From Thermoplasmata archaeon (GTDB lineage: Archaea > Thermoplasmatota > Thermoplasmata > Lutacidiplasmatales > UBA184): a stretch of 30,949 bases of DNA. The position numbers and the translations under genes are program-made. The notes under the pieces were generated by a model. It worked only from the letters and a program-made list of their open reading frames with translations. It made no database searches and was not told the DNA's origin. The stretch is taken from assembly GCA_030039865.1 (NCBI GenBank), contig JASHUS010000108.1:1-30949 (forward strand), given 5' to 3'. This document shows, piece after piece, positions 17,619 to 25,565 of the stretch. Numbering within the stretch: the stretch's first letter is position 1; each line of letters begins with the position of its first letter.

Positions 17619-18876
17619 CCCGCGGGCGCCGCTCACGCTCGAGTACGCGGACTCCGTCGGCGAGCTTCGGCTCGTCCGGCAACCTCCGCCCGCGGGATCG
17701 TCGACGTGCTCGATCACGTACGTCGGTCCCGCCGGCTGGGCGTTCGATCCGCCGGGCCGGGGCGGCACCGCCCGCCTCGTGAACCAGCTGATGACCAGCG
17801 CGGCCGGGCGGCTCGACCGGGTCGCGTTGGCCCGGGTCCTCGATCGGCTCGGCGCCACCCTGGGCCACCGCGCCGCCCCCGAGTCCGGCGAGATCACGAT
17901 CTGGGGCCCCACGTCCGAATGGGGTCGCCTGCTCGCGCTCCTCGCCGACGTCGTCCTCCGGCCGAGGTTCGCGTCCAGCGACCTCGCCCGCGCGCGCCGA
18001 CAGATCCGGGAACGCCAGCTTCGCGAGATCGGGCAGCCGGGGAACCGCGCGGACCGCGAGCTGCTCCGAGCGATCTTTCCCTCGGGCCACCCCTATTCGG
18101 AGACCGGGTTCGGCTCCCCGAGGTCGGTCGACCACGTCGCGCGTTCGGACCTCGTTCGATTCCACCGCGCCCACTACACCGGCGGGGGCGCGGTGCTTGT
18201 CGCGACCACGCCCGTGAGCTCGAGAGAATTCGTCCGGGCGGCGCGCCGCACGTTCCGGGAGCTCCCCACCACCCGGCCGCCGGACTTCCCCGCCCTCTCG
18301 GCGGCGCCGTCGCGACCGGCCGTGCGCTCGATCCCGCTGCGGGGCCGCTCCCAGGTGGAGATCCGACTGGGAGGCCGTTCGATCGCCCGCAGCGATCCGG
18401 CCTACCCCGCGGCGTATCTCGCGAACGAAGTGCTCGGCGGGCGGCCCCTCCTGAGCCGGCTCTTCCAGCGCGTGCGCGAACGCGGCGGTCTCGCGTACCA
18501 CGCGTCGAGCGGTCTCGAAGCGATGCGCTTCGGCGGTTACTGGTTCGCCCAGGCCGGCACCGGGCGGGAGCGCTGGCGCCGCGTGGTGCCGATGCTCCGG
18601 GATGAGGTCCGACGGCTCGGTTCGGTATCGATACCCTCGGCGGCCCTGGCGACGATCCGGGAGAGCGCGATCGGCGAGATCCCGCTGGCGCTCGAGTCGA
18701 CGGCCGAGGCCCACGAGCTGGCCGTCGACGTCGCGTACCACGGGCTGCCGGCCGACTATTGGATCCAATGGCCCGACACCCTGCGTGCCCTTCGGGCGGA
18801 GGAAATCCGGGACGCGGCGCGAACGGCGCTCGATCTCCGCGGGGCCGCGACGGTCGTGGCCGGACCCGTGCGATAG
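17611..18876 (+). CDS. M16 family peptidase-like protein, non-catalytic subunit
   Basis: The 421-residue product has the M16 fold pattern (GGTARLVNQLMTSAAGR where the active partner has the zinc motif, HPYSETGFGSPRSVDHV, LGGRPLLSRLFQRVRERGGLAYHASS) but no HxxEH, since NQLMT stands in its place. It retains the late RERGGLAYH segment, which in this family positions substrate from the inactive half. GTG 17611 overlaps the upstream gene by 8 nt. The two very likely form a heterodimer. The gene converges on fdhD with a 30-nt gap and no visible T-rich terminator. Confidence 0.88.
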   Translation: MTDPRAPLTLEYADSVGELRLVRQPPPAGSSTCSITYVGPAGWAFDPPGRGGTARLVNQLMTSAAGRLDRVALARVLDRLGATLGHRAAPESGEITIWGPTSEWGRLLALLADVVLRPRFASSDLARARRQIRERQLREIGQPGNRADRELLRAIFPSGHPYSETGFGSPRSVDHVARSDLVRFHRAHYTGGGAVLVATTPVSSREFVRAARRTFRELPTTRPPDFPALSAAPSRPAVRSIPLRGRSQVEIRLGGRSIARSDPAYPAAYLANEVLGGRPLLSRLFQRVRERGGLAYHASSGLEAMRFGGYWFAQAGTGRERWRRVVPMLRDEVRRLGSVSIPSAALATIRESAIGEIPLALESTAEAHELAVDVAYHGLPADYWIQWPDTLRALRAEEIRDAARTALDLRGAATVVAGPVR

Positions 18877-18906
18877 CCGCGCCCCGGCGCCCGGTCCGAG
18901 GTCCGG

Positions 18907-19758
18907 TCAGCCCCGCTCGACGACCCGCTTCGGGTGGGCGTAGAGGTTCATCCGGTCCCCGCGGACGAAGGCGGCGAGCGTGATCCCGAGTCGATCCGAC
19001 GCGGTGACCGCCAGGCTCGACGGCGCGGACACCGCCGCTACGATCGGGATGCCGGCCGCGGCCGCCTTCTGGACGATCTCGTAGCTCACGCGACCGCTCA
19101 CCTGGAGGATCGATTCGGAGTCGGGGAGGCGACCCGCCAGGAACCGGGCGCCGATGACCTTGTCGACGGCATTGTGCCGTCCGACGTCCTCGGCCGAGGC
19201 GAGCAGCCGCGCCTCGCGATCGAACAACCCGGCCGCGTGGAGGCCGCCGGTGCGCTCGAAGATCGACTGGGCGGCGCGCAACCGGGCGGGCAGCTCGCTC
19301 AGCCGCTCGGCGGGGATCGTCAGCGGGCTCGCGATCGGTCCGCCGCGGGCGGCGAAAAGCCCCTTGACGAGCGATCGACCGCAGACCCCGCAGCTCGAAC
19401 TCGTGAGAAACCGACGATGGAGGGCCGGATCGATCTCCACGGGCGCGTGCGTGTGGACGTCGACGACGTGTTCGCCCGAGGGCCGGTGCGTGATGATCTG
19501 TTCGATCTGCGACGGATCGGTCAGGATCCCTTCGGCGAAGAGGAACCCCGCGGCCAGTTCCTCGTCCCCGTCCGGCGTGCGCATCGTGACGCTGACGGTC
19601 TCGATTCGGGGGCCGCAGACGAGGCGAATCTCGAGCGGTTCCTCCGTCACGACCGTCTCGTTCGCCTCGATCGCGAGGCCCGGGCCGGAGCGCGGCGCGG
19701 GCCGCGACCAGCGGACGGCCTCGACGGTCGCGGTGCTCGCGATCGTCGGGTCGACCAT
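18907..19758 (-). CDS. fdhD: Formate dehydrogenase accessory sulfurtransferase
   Basis: FdhD passes sulfur from a cysteine desulfurase to the bis-MGD cofactor, which formate dehydrogenases need for activity. The 283-residue product has the sulfur-carrying pair in SSSCGVCGRS (Cys123 and Cys126), ELAAGFLFAEGI, GGLHAAGLFD, EDVGRHNAVDKVIG and a conserved SGRVSYEIVQKA stretch. ATG 19758 follows the DUF1641 stop after 1 nt, so it is translated from the FDH operon, as the cofactor-maturation role would predict. Confidence 0.95.
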   Translation of the reverse strand: MVDPTIASTATVEAVRWSRPAPRSGPGLAIEANETVVTEEPLEIRLVCGPRIETVSVTMRTPDGDEELAAGFLFAEGILTDPSQIEQIITHRPSGEHVVDVHTHAPVEIDPALHRRFLTSSSCGVCGRSLVKGLFAARGGPIASPLTIPAERLSELPARLRAAQSIFERTGGLHAAGLFDREARLLASAEDVGRHNAVDKVIGARFLAGRLPDSESILQVSGRVSYEIVQKAAAAGIPIVAAVSAPSSLAVTASDRLGITLAAFVRGDRMNLYAHPKRVVERG

Positions 19759-19759
19759 C

Positions 19760-20221
19760 TCACGCCGAACCCGGGCGGCCGATCCCGCGGAGGAATCCCA
19801 GCAGCATGCGGACCCCGCGGTTCACGTCCGGATCGCGCAGCGTCCGTACGATCGCGAGCACTCCCATCGCGGAATCGGCCTCCGCACGCCGCGCTTCGCG
19901 GACCGCGCCCGGCACGCTCCCGGCGAGCGCGGAGAGGGTCGCGGGATCCAGGTCCCGGAACGTTCGCACGACGACCTCGAGGTTGCGGACCGCGCGACGG
20001 AAGTCGTCGGGAGGAACGCGTTCGGTCACCACGTCGAGGACGCGGTCCTCCTCGCGCAGGAGGTCGCTCGCGAACCGCAGCACGCCCCGCTCGTCGAGCA
20101 GGCGGAGCAGCTCCAGCAGCTCCCGCAGGGAGGCCGCGGATGCGGCGAGATCGGGCGCGAGCTCCTCGGGCCACGAACCGGCCCCGTCGGGCTCGGGGCG
20201 CGTCCGGATCGGCCGCGCCAC
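19760..20221 (-). CDS. DUF1641 family protein associated with formate dehydrogenase
   Basis: The 153-residue product is mostly helical and charged, with an Arg/Pro-rich start and the family's closing pattern around LRDPDVNRGVRMLLGFLRGIG. Homologues are found next to FDH alpha subunits of the YrhE type, for example the YrhD-YrhE pair of Bacillus. I recall this as context and do not know a proven function. GTG 20221 lies 1 nt after the fdhF stop and the gene ends 1 nt before fdhD, so the three are one transcription unit. It may be a small structural or assembly partner of the dehydrogenase. Confidence 0.8.
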   Translation of the reverse strand: MARPIRTRPEPDGAGSWPEELAPDLAASAASLRELLELLRLLDERGVLRFASDLLREEDRVLDVVTERVPPDDFRRAVRNLEVVVRTFRDLDPATLSALAGSVPGAVREARRAEADSAMGVLAIVRTLRDPDVNRGVRMLLGFLRGIGRPGSA

Positions 20222-20222
20222 G

Positions 20223-23141
20223 TCAGCTCCCCGGGGGCCGGTAGTCGGGTCGGGCCCATTTCGCCTCGACGCGGACGCCGGACTGAGCGATCCGGGGCTT
20301 GCCGTGCGGGTTCGACTCGGGCACGGGCGAGACGAGTGGGCCCGGCGCCTCGAGCCGCTCGAGCCGTACCCGAGTGCCCTTGTAGTCCGGCGTCGTCGTC
20401 GGCCCGTCGCGGACGTCGCTCGTCACCCGGTTCACCGCTCCTTCGCCCCGGTCGTGCAGGGTAAGGAAGAGCGTCGTCCCCCGCACGCGGTCGCTCACGT
20501 GGACGCGCGCGATCGCCGCACCGGTCGGCGAGCGGAGGCGCACCCGGTCGCCCTCGCGCAGTCCGCGTTCGGCCGCAAGCTCCGTCGGGACCTCGACGAA
20601 CGTCGACGGCACCTTGTGCACGAGGCCGGGGTCGCGGTAGGTGAGGTTGCCCCAGTGGAAGTGCTCGAGGAGCCGCCCGTTGTCGAGCATCAGGTCGTAC
20701 TCGGGCGCGACCGGGGCGGGCTCGGCCCACGCCACGGGGAAGAAGTGCGCCTTGCCGTCCGGGAAGTTGAAGCGCTCGGTGTGGAGCACCGGGGTGTCCG
20801 TACCGTCCGGTGCGACCGGCCAGAGCAGGCTGCGGAACCCCTCGAGCCGGGCGAACGAGGCGCCGGCGAAGGTGGGGGTGACCCGGGCGACCTCGTCGAG
20901 GACGTCACTCGGACCGGAGTACTGCCAGCGGGCCCCCATCCGGCGCGCGAGATCGACGAGGATGTCGTAATCGGTCCGCGAGTGCCCGAGGGGTGGGAAC
21001 GCCGGGTACAGGCGCTGAAGGCGCCGCTCCGTGCTGACGAACGTGCCCTCCTTCTCGAGGCTCGCGGCGGCCGGGAGCACGATGTCCGCGTACTCCGCCG
21101 TCCGCGTGAGGAAGAGCTCCTGCACGACGAGCAGCTCGAGCTTCTCGAACGCCCGGGCGACCTTGGCCTCGTCCGCGTCCGCGAGGACCTTGTCTTCGCC
21201 GAGGATGTAGAGCGCGCGGATCCGGCCGTCCAGGATCGCGTCGACCATCTCGGTGCTCGTGAGCCCCTTGCGCGTCGGGACCGGCGAGCCCCACTCGGCC
21301 TCGAAGCGCGCGCGGACGGCCGGATCGTCGACCTTCTGATAGCCGGGCAGGTACGGCGGCAGGCAGCCGAAGTCGCTGACGCCCTGCACGTTGCAGTGCC
21401 CGCGGAGGGGATATCCGCCGGTGCCGGGACGCCCGAAGTTGCCCGTCACGAGCAGGAGGTTGCAGATGGCGGTCGAGGTGTCGCTGCCGTTCTGGTGCTG
21501 GGTGATCCCCATCGCCCAGAGCGCGCACGCGGACTTCGCCGCGTGGAACATCTCGGCCATCCGGACGAGGTCCGCCGGGGGGATGCCGGTCACCTGCTCC
21601 GCGAACGCGAGCGTGTACGGCGCGAGCGCGTCGCGGAACTTCTCGAAGCCGTCGGTCCGCGTCGCGATGAACTCGCGCGCCTCCCATCCCTGATCGATGA
21701 TGTACCGCGCGACCGCGTTCAGGAGGACGAGGTCGGTCCCTGACCGGGGCGCGAGATAGAGGTCCGCCCGATCGGCGAGCTCGTGACGGCGCGGGTCGAC
21801 GACGAGCAGCTTGTGGCCCCGGAGTTTCTGACCCTGCTTGATCCGTCCGGCGAAGACGGGGTGTGCCTCGGCGGTGTTGGACCCGATGGTCATCACCAGC
21901 TCGGCGGCCTCGACGTCCGCCATCGTCCCGGGATCGGCGCCGATCCCAACGGTCCGGAAGAGCCCCGTGGTCGCCGGCGCCTGGCAGTATCGCGCGCAGT
22001 TGTCGACGTTGTTGGTCCCCAGCACCTGCCGCGCGAACTTCTGGGTAAGGTAGGCTTCCTCGTCGGTCCCGGTGCACGTCGCGATCACGCCGATCGAATC
22101 CGGTCCGTACTTCGCGCGGATCTCTCCGAGCCGGGTCGCGACCCGATCGAGGGCCGCGTCCCAGCTCGCGGGGACGAACCGATCCCCGTCGCGGACGAGC
22201 GGTTCGGTCAGCCGTTCCGGGCTGTTCACGAAATCGTAGCCGAACTTGCCCTTGACGCACGACATGATGCCGTTCGCCGGGGACTCGGCGGTCGGCAGGA
22301 CCTTCAGGACCTCGCGCCCGCGCGTCCAGACCTCGAACGAGCATCCCACGCCGCAGAACGTGCAGACGGTCTTCGTCCGCCGGATCGACCCGCGCCGCGA
22401 CGCCGCCTCGATCTCGCTCGAGAGCCAGAGCGGTCCCAGGTCCGGGACGGCGTTCTTGGTCCAGCGAACGAGCCGCTCGCGGGTCGCGGGCGCGAAATTC
22501 GAAAAATGCGCCGCTCGTCCCGCGATCCGCTTCTCCATCATCGCGTCGACGGGGCAGACGGTCGAGCAAGCCCCGCACGAGACGCACGACGACCGATCGA
22601 TCGGCACCCCACGGTCCCAGACGACGCGCGGCGGTTGGAGCGACCAGTCGATGTGCAGGACCTCGTTCACGACGACGTCTTGGCAGGCCTCGACGCATCG
22701 CCCGCAGAGGATGCACTGGTTCGGGTTGTAGAGATAGAACGGGTTCGAGTCGTCGATCGCGTACGGTTTCGGCCGGAAGTCCTGGCGTCGAACGTTCATC
22801 CGGAGCGCCGCGTTGTGGAGCTCGCAATCGCCGTTGTTCTTGTCGCAGACGGTGCACGCCAGCTCGTGATTCTGCAGCAGGCGGTCCATGGCGGCGGATT
22901 GCGCGGCGCGGACGAGCGGGCTGCTCGCGTCCACGCGCAGGCCCTCGCGGAGCGGGGTCGCGCAGGCGCGGACGATGCGGCCGTCGACCTGGACGAGGCA
23001 CGCATCGCATGTCTGCAGGGCGCCGAGCCGGGGATGGTAGCAAAGGCTCGGGAGCTCGTGGCCCTGTGCCCGGAGCGCCGCTAGGATCGAGCTTCCGTCC
23101 GGGGCGTCCCGCGAGTGCCCGTCCAGCTCGAAACGAACCAT
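20223..23141 (-). CDS. fdhF: Molybdopterin formate dehydrogenase-like catalytic subunit, NuoG/YrhE type
   Basis: The 972-residue product oxidises formate or acts in reverse with a Mo/W bis-MGD cofactor. In order: a plant-type 2Fe-2S domain (Cys34, 45, 48, 60), a NuoG-like His-Cys3 cluster (His92, Cys96, 99, 106), two ferredoxin 4Fe-4S motifs (CILCGRC, CVSCGAC), then the molybdopterin domain with CTFCGVGC and CVKGKFG, and a C-terminal MGD-binding beta-barrel. The metal ligand is the Cys of NCARYCQAPATTG. In classical FDHs His follows it, here Gln. There is no in-frame TGA, so it is the Cys form. No NAD-, F420- or membrane-linked partner is encoded in the window, so the electron acceptor is open. 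ATG 23141 starts the operon fdhF-DUF1641-fdhD. Confidence 0.93.
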   Translation of the reverse strand: MVRFELDGHSRDAPDGSSILAALRAQGHELPSLCYHPRLGALQTCDACLVQVDGRIVRACATPLREGLRVDASSPLVRAAQSAAMDRLLQNHELACTVCDKNNGDCELHNAALRMNVRRQDFRPKPYAIDDSNPFYLYNPNQCILCGRCVEACQDVVVNEVLHIDWSLQPPRVVWDRGVPIDRSSCVSCGACSTVCPVDAMMEKRIAGRAAHFSNFAPATRERLVRWTKNAVPDLGPLWLSSEIEAASRRGSIRRTKTVCTFCGVGCSFEVWTRGREVLKVLPTAESPANGIMSCVKGKFGYDFVNSPERLTEPLVRDGDRFVPASWDAALDRVATRLGEIRAKYGPDSIGVIATCTGTDEEAYLTQKFARQVLGTNNVDNCARYCQAPATTGLFRTVGIGADPGTMADVEAAELVMTIGSNTAEAHPVFAGRIKQGQKLRGHKLLVVDPRRHELADRADLYLAPRSGTDLVLLNAVARYIIDQGWEAREFIATRTDGFEKFRDALAPYTLAFAEQVTGIPPADLVRMAEMFHAAKSACALWAMGITQHQNGSDTSTAICNLLLVTGNFGRPGTGGYPLRGHCNVQGVSDFGCLPPYLPGYQKVDDPAVRARFEAEWGSPVPTRKGLTSTEMVDAILDGRIRALYILGEDKVLADADEAKVARAFEKLELLVVQELFLTRTAEYADIVLPAAASLEKEGTFVSTERRLQRLYPAFPPLGHSRTDYDILVDLARRMGARWQYSGPSDVLDEVARVTPTFAGASFARLEGFRSLLWPVAPDGTDTPVLHTERFNFPDGKAHFFPVAWAEPAPVAPEYDLMLDNGRLLEHFHWGNLTYRDPGLVHKVPSTFVEVPTELAAERGLREGDRVRLRSPTGAAIARVHVSDRVRGTTLFLTLHDRGEGAVNRVTSDVRDGPTTTPDYKGTRVRLERLEAPGPLVSPVPESNPHGKPRIAQSGVRVEAKWARPDYRPPGS

Positions 23142-23143
23142 GG

Positions 23144-23156
23144 CCCGCGTTGCGGG
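23144..23156 (-). repeat. 5-bp hairpin directly before the fdhF start codon
   Basis: On the minus strand CCCGC-AAC-GCGGG ends 2 nt before the ATG at 23141. It would fill nearly the whole leader if transcription begins near 23158 as the upstream TATA-like box suggests. It could hold the start codon in a structured region, but is short enough to be accidental. Confidence 0.3.
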
Positions 23157-23180
23157 ATCCGACCGGTCGAAGGTTCCGGG

Positions 23181-23792
23181 CTATTTATCGCCGCCAAGCG
23201 GACGCGCTGGGACCTCGCCCGCACGCAACGCGTCGAGGTCGGCCGGGGTGTCGACGTCGGTGAACGTTCGCTCGTCGAGCCGGCCGGCCGCGAGCCAGTC
23301 GACCTCGCCGTCGAGGTCGAGCTCGGCGACCAAGTCCCGGAGCCCCCGGCCGCGATGGAGGACCTGCTCGGCTCGCTCGATCGGGACGTTCGCGTAGATC
23401 GCGTGCAGGACCTGCCAGTGGTCGTCCGCCGAAAGCGGCACGAGCGTGCGTCCCCGGTACCGTCGGCGCATGGTCGCGACGGCGCGCTCGCTCACGAACG
23501 GCATGTCCCCGCCGAACAGGAAGAACGAAGGGGGCGCCCGACCGAGCACCGTGCAGAGCGCGCCCAGCGGACCCGCGTCGCGCGGGTCCCGCAGTACTTC
23601 GAGGTCGAAGCCGTTCACGGGCCGCACCGAGACGAGCGTGACCCGCAGGCCCGCCCGGCCGAGCGCGCCGAGCTCGCGGGCGAGTAGACTCTCACCGTCG
23701 AGCGATCGGTAGAACTTCCCCGGAAGCCGGTGCGCCCGGCCCAGTAGGACGTAGGCTCGGTCGACGCCCACCGGCGGGGGTGCGCCCGTCAT
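23181..23792 (-). CDS. mobA: MobA-like nucleotidyltransferase (molybdenum cofactor guanylyltransferase family)
   Basis: The expected role is to attach GMP to molybdopterin. The 203-residue product has the fold pattern of MobA: an N-terminal nucleotide loop, DPRDAGPLGALCTVL (family D--GPLAG), FFLFGGDMPFVS (family CDMPF) and a C-terminal FTDVDTPADLDAL. The N-terminal loop is VLLGRAHRLPGK where the family has LAGG-S-RMG-DK, so the double Gly is lost. That makes the exact nucleotide substrate uncertain. ATG 23792 overlaps the mobB stop as ATGA. Context with mobB, moeA, fdhD and fdhF supports a cofactor role. Confidence 0.75.
   Translation of the reverse strand: MTGAPPPVGVDRAYVLLGRAHRLPGKFYRSLDGESLLARELGALGRAGLRVTLVSVRPVNGFDLEVLRDPRDAGPLGALCTVLGRAPPSFFLFGGDMPFVSERAVATMRRRYRGRTLVPLSADDHWQVLHAIYANVPIERAEQVLHRGRGLRDLVAELDLDGEVDWLAAGRLDERTFTDVDTPADLDALRAGEVPARPLGGDK
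23182..23188 (-). promoter_or_regulatory. TATA-like box upstream of fdhF
   Basis: The minus strand reads ATAAATA here, the most A/T-rich heptamer near this start. It lies about 44 nt upstream of the fdhF ATG, so transcription would start near 23158 with a leader of about 17 nt. It overlaps the last codons of mobA (GAT AAA TAG), so coding constraint could also explain it. Confidence 0.45.
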
Positions 23793-24286
23793 TCCCGTCG
23801 CTCGACGCGTCGGACCCCGCGTTCGACCGTTAATCCCACGACGAACTCCCCGTACGGGTCCGCCCGACGGCGACGGCCGTGGAGGACGATCGACGGCGCC
23901 CGCCGTCGGGGCGCGAGCGTGAGGATGGTTCGGACCCATTCGGCCGCTTCCGAGGCGCTCCGGATGTGAAACCGGTGCGGACCGAACCGGCGACGTGAGT
24001 GCCCCTCGACGATCACCACGTCGACGGGCAGACGGCCGACGATCGGCGCCGCGTCGCCCCGGAAGAGGACGAACGACGTCGCCCCACTGAACACGACGAT
24101 CGAGGCGCCGGCTCGGAGCGCCCGTGCGGTGTCCTTGCCGCGGAGGTCGGGGGGATGATGCGAGTGCTTCACGACCGCGACGCGCAGCCCGCGGGCGCGC
24201 AACGCGCGGACCGAACGTTCCACGACAAGCGTTTTTCCCGAGCCGCTGTCTCCGATGAGCTGGATGACGAGGGGCCGTCGATCCAC
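23789..24286 (-). CDS. mobB: Molybdopterin-guanine dinucleotide biosynthesis protein B
   Basis: MobB is a small P-loop GTPase that assists MobA. The 165-residue product has Walker A GDSGSGKT (residues 12-19), VAVVKHSHH (family KH-HH), DTARALRAGAS, and a Walker B-like DVVIVEGHS. The open frame reaches 24499, but that upstream part is antisense to moeA. GTG 24286 puts the P-loop 11 residues from the start, as usual in the family. The gene overlaps mobA by 4 nt. A GGTTACTTGG stretch about 30 nt upstream could be its promoter. Confidence 0.9.
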   Translation of the reverse strand: MDRRPLVIQLIGDSGSGKTLVVERSVRALRARGLRVAVVKHSHHPPDLRGKDTARALRAGASIVVFSGATSFVLFRGDAAPIVGRLPVDVVIVEGHSRRRFGPHRFHIRSASEAAEWVRTILTLAPRRRAPSIVLHGRRRRADPYGEFVVGLTVERGVRRVERRE

Positions 24287-25490
24287 GAGGCGACGGCAGC
24301 GCGCCGCCGAGCCAAGTAACCTTCTGCTTCCGCTCACCGAAGCACGTCGGCGGATCCGCGCCGCCAGGTTTCGTCCCGTGCGGTCGACCCTCGTACCTCT
24401 GGCGGAGGCCCTCGGGCGCGCGAGCGCCGAGACCGTGCGGGCCCTCCACCCCGAACCGCGCGTCGACGTGGCGGCGATGGACGGATTTGCCCTCCGCATC
24501 CCACCGCGCTCGGGCGGCTTCGAGTTCCGTCTGCGCCGCGGTCTCGCGCGCCCGGGACGTCCTAGACCGCAGCTCCGGATCGGTCAGGCGATCGAGATCG
24601 CGACGGGAGCCGCACTGCCCCGGGGTGCGAACGCGGTCCTGCGGCGCGAGCGGGCCCGCACGCAGGGCCGGTGGCTCTTCGCCCGGCGGCGCGCGGCGCT
24701 CGCCGCGGACGTCCATCGCGCGGGGGAGGACGTCCGACGCGGCGACGTGCTACTGCGGCCGGGCGAGCGCGTCCGCCCGTACCATCTCCCGCAGTTGCTG
24801 GACCAGGGTATCACCCGGTTGCGGGTCCGCGTGCCGCGCGTGACGATCGTCGCGACCGGTGATGAGATCCGACGCCGTCCCGTACCGGGGGGGCCGCACA
24901 TCCGGGACTCGATCTCCCCCCTGATCGCCCAACTTGCGCGGGAGGCGGAGGTCGTCCGGATGCGCCGCCTGGGGGACGACCCACGTCGGCTCGTCGCGGC
25001 GCTCCGGGAGGCCGCGGCATCGTCGGACCTGATCGTCACGATCGGTGGGACGTCGATCGGTCGACACGATCGAACGAAAGCGGCGGTGGCGTCGGTCGGG
25101 CGCGTGCTGTTCGCCGGGGTCCGGGTCAACGTCCTCAAGCGGGGCGCGGTGGGCGAAATCGAGGGCATCCCGATCGTGATGCTCCCCGGACAGGTCGTCG
25201 CGGCCGTGATCGTCTGGCACGAGTACGGACGTACGATCCTCGCTCGGCTTGCGGGATCGGCGCCCGCACGGCCGGAAGCGGCCCGTCTCGCCGCCCGGCT
25301 GCGGAACCCGCACGCGATGGACTCGCTGTTCCTCTTTCGGTATGACCGGGGCCGGGTCTGGCCGCGGCGCTGGGGCGTGCGGCTCTTCTCCGAGCTCGCC
25401 CATGCGGACGCCTACGGCGTGGTTCCGCGCCGGTCGGATCTGGCTCCCGGCACCCAGGTCGAAGTGCGTCACCTCGTCGGGGCCCGCTAA
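24255..25490 (+). CDS. moeA: Molybdopterin molybdenumtransferase (MoeA family)
   Basis: It inserts molybdate or tungstate into adenylylated molybdopterin. Seen in order: VAAMDGFALR (family MDGYA), GAALPRGANAVLRRE, VRRGDVLLRPGERV, VATGDEIRR, GGTSIGRHDRT (family GG-S-G--D) and VMLPGQVVAAVI, then a C-terminal beta domain. The start is unclear. ATG 24255 and ATG 24264 lie inside the divergent mobB gene, homology begins near 24324 (LLPLTEARRRI), and the next GTG is at 24378 after the first helix. I give the longest frame of 411 aa; the true N terminus may be near 24324. It is divergent from mobB/mobA and probably serves the FDH. Confidence 0.88.
   Translation: MSWMTRGRRSTRRRQRAAEPSNLLLPLTEARRRIRAARFRPVRSTLVPLAEALGRASAETVRALHPEPRVDVAAMDGFALRIPPRSGGFEFRLRRGLARPGRPRPQLRIGQAIEIATGAALPRGANAVLRRERARTQGRWLFARRRAALAADVHRAGEDVRRGDVLLRPGERVRPYHLPQLLDQGITRLRVRVPRVTIVATGDEIRRRPVPGGPHIRDSISPLIAQLAREAEVVRMRRLGDDPRRLVAALREAAASSDLIVTIGGTSIGRHDRTKAAVASVGRVLFAGVRVNVLKRGAVGEIEGIPIVMLPGQVVAAVIVWHEYGRTILARLAGSAPARPEAARLAARLRNPHAMDSLFLFRYDRGRVWPRRWGVRLFSELAHADAYGVVPRRSDLAPGTQVEVRHLVGAR
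24312..24321 (-). promoter_or_regulatory. Weak TATA-like box upstream of mobB
   Basis: The minus strand reads GGTTACTTGG, centred about 30 nt before the mobB GTG at 24286, in otherwise very G+C-rich sequence. It lies in the same interval where the first recognisable MoeA residues are encoded on the other strand. Confidence 0.3.
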
Positions 25491-25535
25491 GGGAACGTCG
25501 GGCGCGCGCCCGCGGACGGGTCACGCACCCATACG

Positions 25536-25545
25536 CACAAATACG
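25536..25545 (+). promoter_or_regulatory. TATA-like box for the ribbon-helix-helix gene
   Basis: CACAAATACG is centred about 26 nt upstream of ATG 25566, the distance of a leaderless archaeal promoter. The 75-nt gap after moeA contains no other A/T-rich block of this kind apart from CATTCACG nearer to the start. Confidence 0.45.
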
Positions 25546-25565
25546 CCATTCACGTAGGGAAGAGC

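Noticed and set aside
19806..21743. A 645-codon plus-strand open frame opposite fdhF and DUF1641
   Set aside because: Composition is Arg/Glu/Val-rich without recognisable domains; the minus strand encodes an intact FDH subunit.
21951..22000. Possible selenocysteine codon at the FDH active site
   Set aside because: The metal-ligand position in RYCQ is encoded by a Cys codon and no in-frame TGA interrupts the frame, so no SECIS element is required.
24287..24499. An N-terminal extension of mobB
   Set aside because: It lies opposite conserved moeA coding sequence and has no MobB features; the P-loop is at the expected distance from GTG 24286.
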